A DNA stretch of 37,735 bases from J038 sp036734085 (GTDB lineage: Bacteria; Chloroflexota; Anaerolineae; Aggregatilineales; Phototrophicaceae), in assembly GCA_036734085.1 (NCBI GenBank), contig DAIMZF010000021.1, forward strand, positions 1-37,735, given 5' to 3'. Below, piece after piece: positions 34,569 through 37,735 of this stretch (its first letter is position 1; each line of letters begins with the position of its first letter). The notes beneath the pieces were generated by a model. It made no database searches, had not been told where the DNA came from, and saw nothing but the letters and a program-made list of their open reading frames with translations. The position numbers and the translations under genes are program-made.

Positions 34569-35684
34569 ATGAAACTGGTATGTTCACGTTGCGGTCAAAT
34601 GTCCGGTGACGGGCATCTGTGGTGCCAACAGATTGATTGCCCGGTAGGGAATGTACCGACGGTACTTACTTACGGGGAATATTTAGGTGATATTAAAGTG
34701 GTGCGCTTGTTGCGCCTGTTCCGTACCGCCGCCATCTACGAGGCGGAACGCCACACGGAAAAAGGCGATGTTAAAATTCTGTTGAAGGTCGCGCATAAAG
34801 GCCATGAGGACATCCTCAAGCTAGAGGCGGACAAACTGCGACAATTGGTGTCGTACAATATTCCCGGCTTGCCGGTATGGTTGCCGCCTTACCTCCCCGC
34901 CAGCCCGGATGACCCCCCGCACGGCAAGGCCGTCTTCCGCAATGAAACCAAGTATTACATCTTGTTCGAGTACGTTTCCGGCGCGTTCCTGCGCGATATT
35001 CTGCTGGAAAACCCAGAGCCTTGGTATCGTGACGCGGCGTGGATTGCTATAGGGCTTTCCAACACAATTTCTAATGTGCATAAGCTGGGCAAGTTTTTAC
35101 ATGCCAACGTTAACCCGGATGTCGTCATGGTGACACGGGACGAAAAGACGCGCATCCCGCGTACAACATTGCTGGACTGCGGCGTTATCTTCCAGATGGA
35201 AAATGACAGCATGAGTGCGGAACGGGTGAGCAGAATTCGTCACCACATCGCGCCCGCTTACTCCGCACCGGAGATTGTGAACGGGAACGAATTTTTGGAG
35301 ATGAGCAACGCGACTGATGTGTACTGCCTGGGCTTGCTGATGTACGAAATGCTGGCCGGGACGCCCGCCCACCGCTACACCCTGCGTAGCGATGACGATA
35401 TCCGCCATGAAATACGCAGTAGCAAAGATTTTGAGCATGTCGTACAACGGCGTGACGTGCCAGACCCACGCAAAGTGACGGAAATCGTCACACGGGCGAT
35501 TATGCGTCGGCCAGCAGACCGCTTTAAGACAGTGGGGGAGTTCCGCACGGCGTTGGTGCAAATCTTCGGGGATGTGCCACCTCCCAAAAAAGGCCGGAAC
35601 TGGACTCGGGTTTTGTTGATTTTTATTATCCTCGCGGTCATTCTGATGGTCGTCAATATGTTAATTACGATTTTCTTGGGTTAA
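34569..35684 (+). CDS. Zinc-ribbon pseudokinase with C-terminal membrane anchor (EssB/YukC-like role?)
   Basis: 371 residues. The N-terminus carries a four-cysteine zinc ribbon (C5, C8, C19, C24). A protein-kinase fold follows (about 38-335): K73 and E86 match the ATP-binding pair, but the glycine loop is degenerate (GDIKVVRLLRLFRTA). The HRD motif is HAN at 178-180, which removes the catalytic Asp; D203-C-G replaces DFG. SAPEI and DVYCLGLLMYE are kept. So it is predicted to be catalytically dead. A single membrane helix lies at 347-369 with almost nothing after it. EssB/YukC of Firmicute type VII systems is also a pseudokinase fold on one membrane helix, so this may be its counterpart; that is inference from architecture. 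It is divergent from the EccC-like operon and has a strong GGGGAGGGG ribosome site. Confidence 0.88.
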   Translation: MKLVCSRCGQMSGDGHLWCQQIDCPVGNVPTVLTYGEYLGDIKVVRLLRLFRTAAIYEAERHTEKGDVKILLKVAHKGHEDILKLEADKLRQLVSYNIPGLPVWLPPYLPASPDDPPHGKAVFRNETKYYILFEYVSGAFLRDILLENPEPWYRDAAWIAIGLSNTISNVHKLGKFLHANVNPDVVMVTRDEKTRIPRTTLLDCGVIFQMENDSMSAERVSRIRHHIAPAYSAPEIVNGNEFLEMSNATDVYCLGLLMYEMLAGTPAHRYTLRSDDDIRHEIRSSKDFEHVVQRRDVPDPRKVTEIVTRAIMRRPADRFKTVGEFRTALVQIFGDVPPPKKGRNWTRVLLIFIILAVILMVVNMLITIFLG

Positions 35685-35720
35685 TTTTGCCCATCGTCAG
35701 GCCAATGTCAGGCCAACATC

Positions 35721-35765
35721 AAACCATCACGGGAAGATAACGACATTATCTTCCCGTGATGGTTT
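35721..35765 (+). terminator. Strong 20-bp hairpin after the pseudokinase gene
   Basis: AAACCATCACGGGAAGATAA pairs perfectly with its complement at 35746-35765 around a five-base loop, 37 bases after the stop codon. The run of U after it is weak, but the stem ends in TTT. It separates the pseudokinase gene from the WXG100 operon. A short tandem repeat GTCAGGCCAA precedes it. Confidence 0.75.
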
Positions 35766-35842
35766 ATACAGAAAACCTGTAAAAGCCTGTAAAAAATTTG
35801 CCAGCCACACAGTACCTTTTTCTCATCTTTTGCTCAGGGTTA

Positions 35843-35872
35843 TTGACTTGTTTTACGACTTTCAGATATGTT
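35843..35872 (+). promoter_or_regulatory. Candidate promoter of the WXG100 operon
   Basis: TTGACT (35843-35848), 18 bases, TATGTT (35867-35872). It lies between the hairpin terminator and the first WXG100 gene, leaving a leader of about 105 bases. The -35 is a five-of-six match. Confidence 0.45.
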
Positions 35873-35984
35873 GATTACGAACAACTGATTTGACGGCGAA
35901 CATACAATCGCAATTACAAACATCAATGGTTCGCATAACAATCAGTGACAGAAGTATTTACGAAAGAGTGAAAGGGGTAAAACC

Positions 35985-36290
35985 ATGTCGGCAAACGAAG
36001 TACAAGTGAACTACGAGCAAATGAATACCAACGGTAAGCAAGCTGGCGAACTGAGCCAGCAAATGCGGCAGGTCTCCCAACGGATTAATTCCCAGTTGGA
36101 TAACCTGAAGGGCGGTAACTGGGTAGGTAACAACGCAAACAAGTTCTACCAAGAGATGGACAATACGGTGATGCCAGCGATGCAACGTCTGATTGACGCG
36201 CTCAGCGAGACCGAAAGCGTTGTGAACACTATTTGTCGCATCTTTGAAGGCGCGGAAGAAGAAGGCAGTGCCGGCTTCCCCAGCGCGTAG
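35985..36290 (+). CDS. WXG100-family (ESAT-6-like) secreted protein 1
   Basis: 101 residues, the usual size of the WXG100 family: two helices joined by a turn with W46-V-G48 (GGNWVGNNANKF). No signal peptide, as expected for type VII substrates. The first helix is rich in Gln, the second runs from about 52 to 88. The C-terminus has IFEGAEEEGSAGF, nearly shared by the fifth gene of the run. The ATG follows AAAGGGG. It should be exported by the EccC-like ATPase encoded upstream on the other strand (inference from context). Confidence 0.93.
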   Translation: MSANEVQVNYEQMNTNGKQAGELSQQMRQVSQRINSQLDNLKGGNWVGNNANKFYQEMDNTVMPAMQRLIDALSETESVVNTICRIFEGAEEEGSAGFPSA

Positions 36291-36337
36291 TTTCGTCAGT
36301 TTTCTAAACAGTTAGCCAAAACCTTAGGAGAAATATC

Positions 36338-36634
36338 ATGTCTGACATGCAAAGAATGGAGTACAAGGAAGTTGACACGATGGTCAGCATCCTACGCATC
36401 AGCGCCGAATCATTAGAAGAAACCGCCCAGGCGATGAGCAACATCGCCAAGACCATGCAAAACGGCGCACTCATCGGGCAAGGTGGCGACGCCTTCTTCG
36501 ACGCAATTATGGCGCGTTTCGTCCCGGCTATCCGCCGCCTGAGTGATAAGCTCAAGCAAGAGAGCGAATATTGCCAGATCGAGCGTGATGATATGTACGA
36601 AGCTGAACAACGCAATCGCGGTCTGTTCGGTTAA
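36338..36634 (+). CDS. WXG100-like protein 2, lacking the Trp
   Basis: 98 residues of helix-turn-helix type. The turn reads GALIGQGGDAFFDA, with L45-I-G47 in place of W-x-G, while the rest of the pattern (small residues and Phe after the turn, helix with VPAIRRLSDKLKQE) fits the family. ESX partners often lack one or other key residue and pair with a Trp-bearing partner, so it may form a heterodimer with a neighbour. The ATG follows TTAGGAG; it starts 47 bases after the stop of protein 1. Confidence 0.85.
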   Translation: MSDMQRMEYKEVDTMVSILRISAESLEETAQAMSNIAKTMQNGALIGQGGDAFFDAIMARFVPAIRRLSDKLKQESEYCQIERDDMYEAEQRNRGLFG

Positions 36635-36669
36635 ACCCGACCATTTAATCTATAAAGAGGATAAAACCC

Positions 36670-37008
36670 ATGATTTTCAAATCAATCTTAATGAAACTGG
36701 CGCGCAAGATTGTTGGCGGCCTGATGCAAAAAGTCTTCTCTCAGATGAATGTGGTGGATCAAATCCTGAACACGACCATTCGCGGCTTCATCTCCGAGAT
36801 TATGTCCGGTGCATGGCAAGGTGACGACGCCGAAGCCTTCGCACAAGAGCTTTCCAGCACGATTACCGGCATGGGCAACCCGGTGGTAGAACGTATTAAG
36901 TTCATCACAACCGCCATTGACCAGGCGACCAGCATCATTGATAGCGCCGATAGCAAGGTATCGGGCTTAGTGGGCGGTTTGGCGGATAAGTTCGCCTCTA
37001 TTTTCTAG
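36670..37008 (+). CDS. WXG100-like protein 3
   Basis: 112 residues. The turn motif is W49-Q-G51 (SGAWQGDDAEAFAQEL). The N-terminal helix is longer and more basic and hydrophobic than in the others (MIFKSILMKLARKIVGG). The C-terminal part (about 75-112) ends in SKVSGLVGGLADKFASIF. No signal peptide is evident. The gene follows AGAGGAT at a short spacing and sits 35 bases after the previous stop. It is probably a type VII substrate or a partner of one. Confidence 0.85.
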   Translation: MIFKSILMKLARKIVGGLMQKVFSQMNVVDQILNTTIRGFISEIMSGAWQGDDAEAFAQELSSTITGMGNPVVERIKFITTAIDQATSIIDSADSKVSGLVGGLADKFASIF

Positions 37009-37058
37009 ACTTTATCATCCGAAACAGTAAAAACTGATAATATAGTAAGGAGCGAATC

Positions 37059-37346
37059 ATGGCTACAACTTATATGGACTACCCCAAGATGGAGAAAATC
37101 TCCTCTGGTTTGATGGACGCCTCGCAGACATTAAAAGTGGTGTTGCAGGTGATGGATGCCGTAGCAACCGCACTTAAGGCCACAGCCTTCATCGGCGGTA
37201 TTGGTCTGGCGGCGGCCAAGTTTATCGAGATGGTGCTTAAGCCCCGTGTTGAGGAACTGGCGAACAAGTTCGAGAGCCTGAGCCAACGGCTTGACCAGGC
37301 CATCGCCACCACCCGTCAAGCGGAGCAAGCCGGGAACTCCATCTAA
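37059..37346 (+). CDS. WXG100-like protein 4, divergent
   Basis: 95 residues. The layout is two helices with a turn AFIGGIGLAAAKF (43-55), where F44-I-G46 stands in place of W-x-G. The first helix is hydrophobic (TLKVVLQVMDAVATALK) and the second is charged (KPRVEELANKFESLSQRLDQA). By size, shape and place in the run it belongs with the ESAT-6-like proteins, but on sequence alone the family call is weaker. The ATG follows AAGGAG. A hairpin lies just after the stop. Confidence 0.75.
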   Translation: MATTYMDYPKMEKISSGLMDASQTLKVVLQVMDAVATALKATAFIGGIGLAAAKFIEMVLKPRVEELANKFESLSQRLDQAIATTRQAEQAGNSI

Positions 37347-37368
37347 CGGCGAAGCATGTCATTATCCC

Positions 37369-37400
37369 AGAAGAAGCGGGCGTGATAGTCCGCTTCTTCT
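37369..37400 (+). repeat. Intercistronic hairpin between WXG100 genes 4 and 5
   Basis: AGAAGAAGCGG and CCGCTTCTTCT pair over 11 bases around a 10-base loop, 22 bases before the next start codon. There is no T-run, so it more likely sets message stability or slows readthrough than ends transcription. Confidence 0.65.
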
Positions 37401-37421
37401 ACATCCATTGGAGGTTAGGAA

Positions 37422-37735
37422 ATGCCGGCAGATAGAACAGAAATTAATTATGAAGAAATGGCGAAACTCGGTCAGGTCTTCCAGGATTATGGTGAATTTA
37501 TTCGTCGCCTATTATCGCGTATTCATCAGCAGGTTCACGTTTTAGAGAGTGGGGCATGGGTGGGCGACAATGCCGACTACTTTTACAAATCTATGAATGA
37601 TGAAGTTCTGCCGGCTCTAACCCGCTTGTATCATGTGCTGTTTGAATCCAGCGACATTGTGAACTTGATTATCCAAATTTTTCAAGGTGGCGAAGAAGAG
37701 GGCGGCGCGACCTTCTCGCAAGGTGAAGCGGCTGG
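37422..37735 (+). CDS. WXG100-family protein 5 (cut by window end)
   Basis: 104 complete codons are visible before the window ends with no stop. The turn motif is W46-V-G48 (SGAWVGDNADYFYKSM), aligned without gaps to WXG100 protein 1; about 40 of 100 positions are identical by eye. The tail IFQGGEEEGGATF matches the IFEGAEEEGSAGF of protein 1, so the two are recent paralogues. The ATG is preceded by GGAGGTTAGGAA. Since the reading frame runs past the usual end of a WXG100 protein by only a few residues so far, it could be a plain WXG100 protein or the start of a longer fusion. Confidence 0.88.
   Translation, partial: MPADRTEINYEEMAKLGQVFQDYGEFIRRLLSRIHQQVHVLESGAWVGDNADYFYKSMNDEVLPALTRLYHVLFESSDIVNLIIQIFQGGEEEGGATFSQGEAA

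Noticed and set aside
35701..35765. 20-bp hairpin as a miniature transposon end
   Set aside because: No target-site duplication or second copy is visible; its place 37 bases after a stop codon fits a terminator.

Overview
The window most resembles a chromosome segment of a Chloroflexota bacterium, probably Anaerolineae-like. This is inferred from gene style only: a membrane Ser/Thr kinase with a long Thr/Ala/Pro stalk and a PD40 (TolB-type) propeller, a Uma2-family protein, a clostripain-family secreted protease, and WXG100 proteins beside an EccC-type ATPase. No rRNA, tRNA, CRISPR array or insertion sequence is visible.

Region 1 (1-13,667) is a catabolic island of two divergent units. The minus-strand operon reads cupin, MetE-C-terminal-like protein, SMP-30/gluconolactonase, HpcH-type aldolase, histidinol-dehydrogenase-like dehydrogenase, LacI regulator, SDR oxidoreductase (cut by the window edge). 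The plus-strand unit reads LacI regulator, a tandem SnoaL-like protein, a CUT1-type ABC importer (binding protein and two permeases, no ATPase), and a second tandem SnoaL-like protein. Two palindrome types with a central CpG sit at the predicted promoters. One (TGCATACGTATGCA) is at the minus operon. The other (CGAAAACGnTTTCG) lies before the plus-strand LacI gene and again before the first SnoaL-like gene. The substrate is unknown; the enzyme set suggests oxidation of a polyol or sugar-acid-like compound followed by lactone hydrolysis and retro-aldol cleavage.

Region 2 (13,689-25,802) holds a Uma2-family gene, a very large secreted type I pullulanase with four N-terminal starch-binding-like modules, a MaoC-type hydratase, a membrane-anchored PD40 propeller, two small exported proteins of unknown function, and a large secreted clostripain (C11) protease. 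A bidirectional terminator at about 25,880 closes this region.

Region 3 (25,946-37,735, continuing beyond the edge) is the most interesting part: a type VII secretion (ESX/WXG100)-like locus of unusual composition. One operon (minus strand) encodes an EccC-type triple-ATPase, a ubiquitin-like/FHA fusion protein and a transmembrane Ser/Thr kinase with an extracellular propeller. Divergent from it is a zinc-ribbon pseudokinase with a C-terminal membrane anchor, a plausible analogue of EssB/YukC. After a strong terminator comes a run of five small WXG100-family genes, the last one cut by the edge. The two divergent operons share mirrored promoters whose -35 regions lie in identical 13-bp elements. 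No EccB, EccD, EccE, mycosin or EsaA homologue is visible here.
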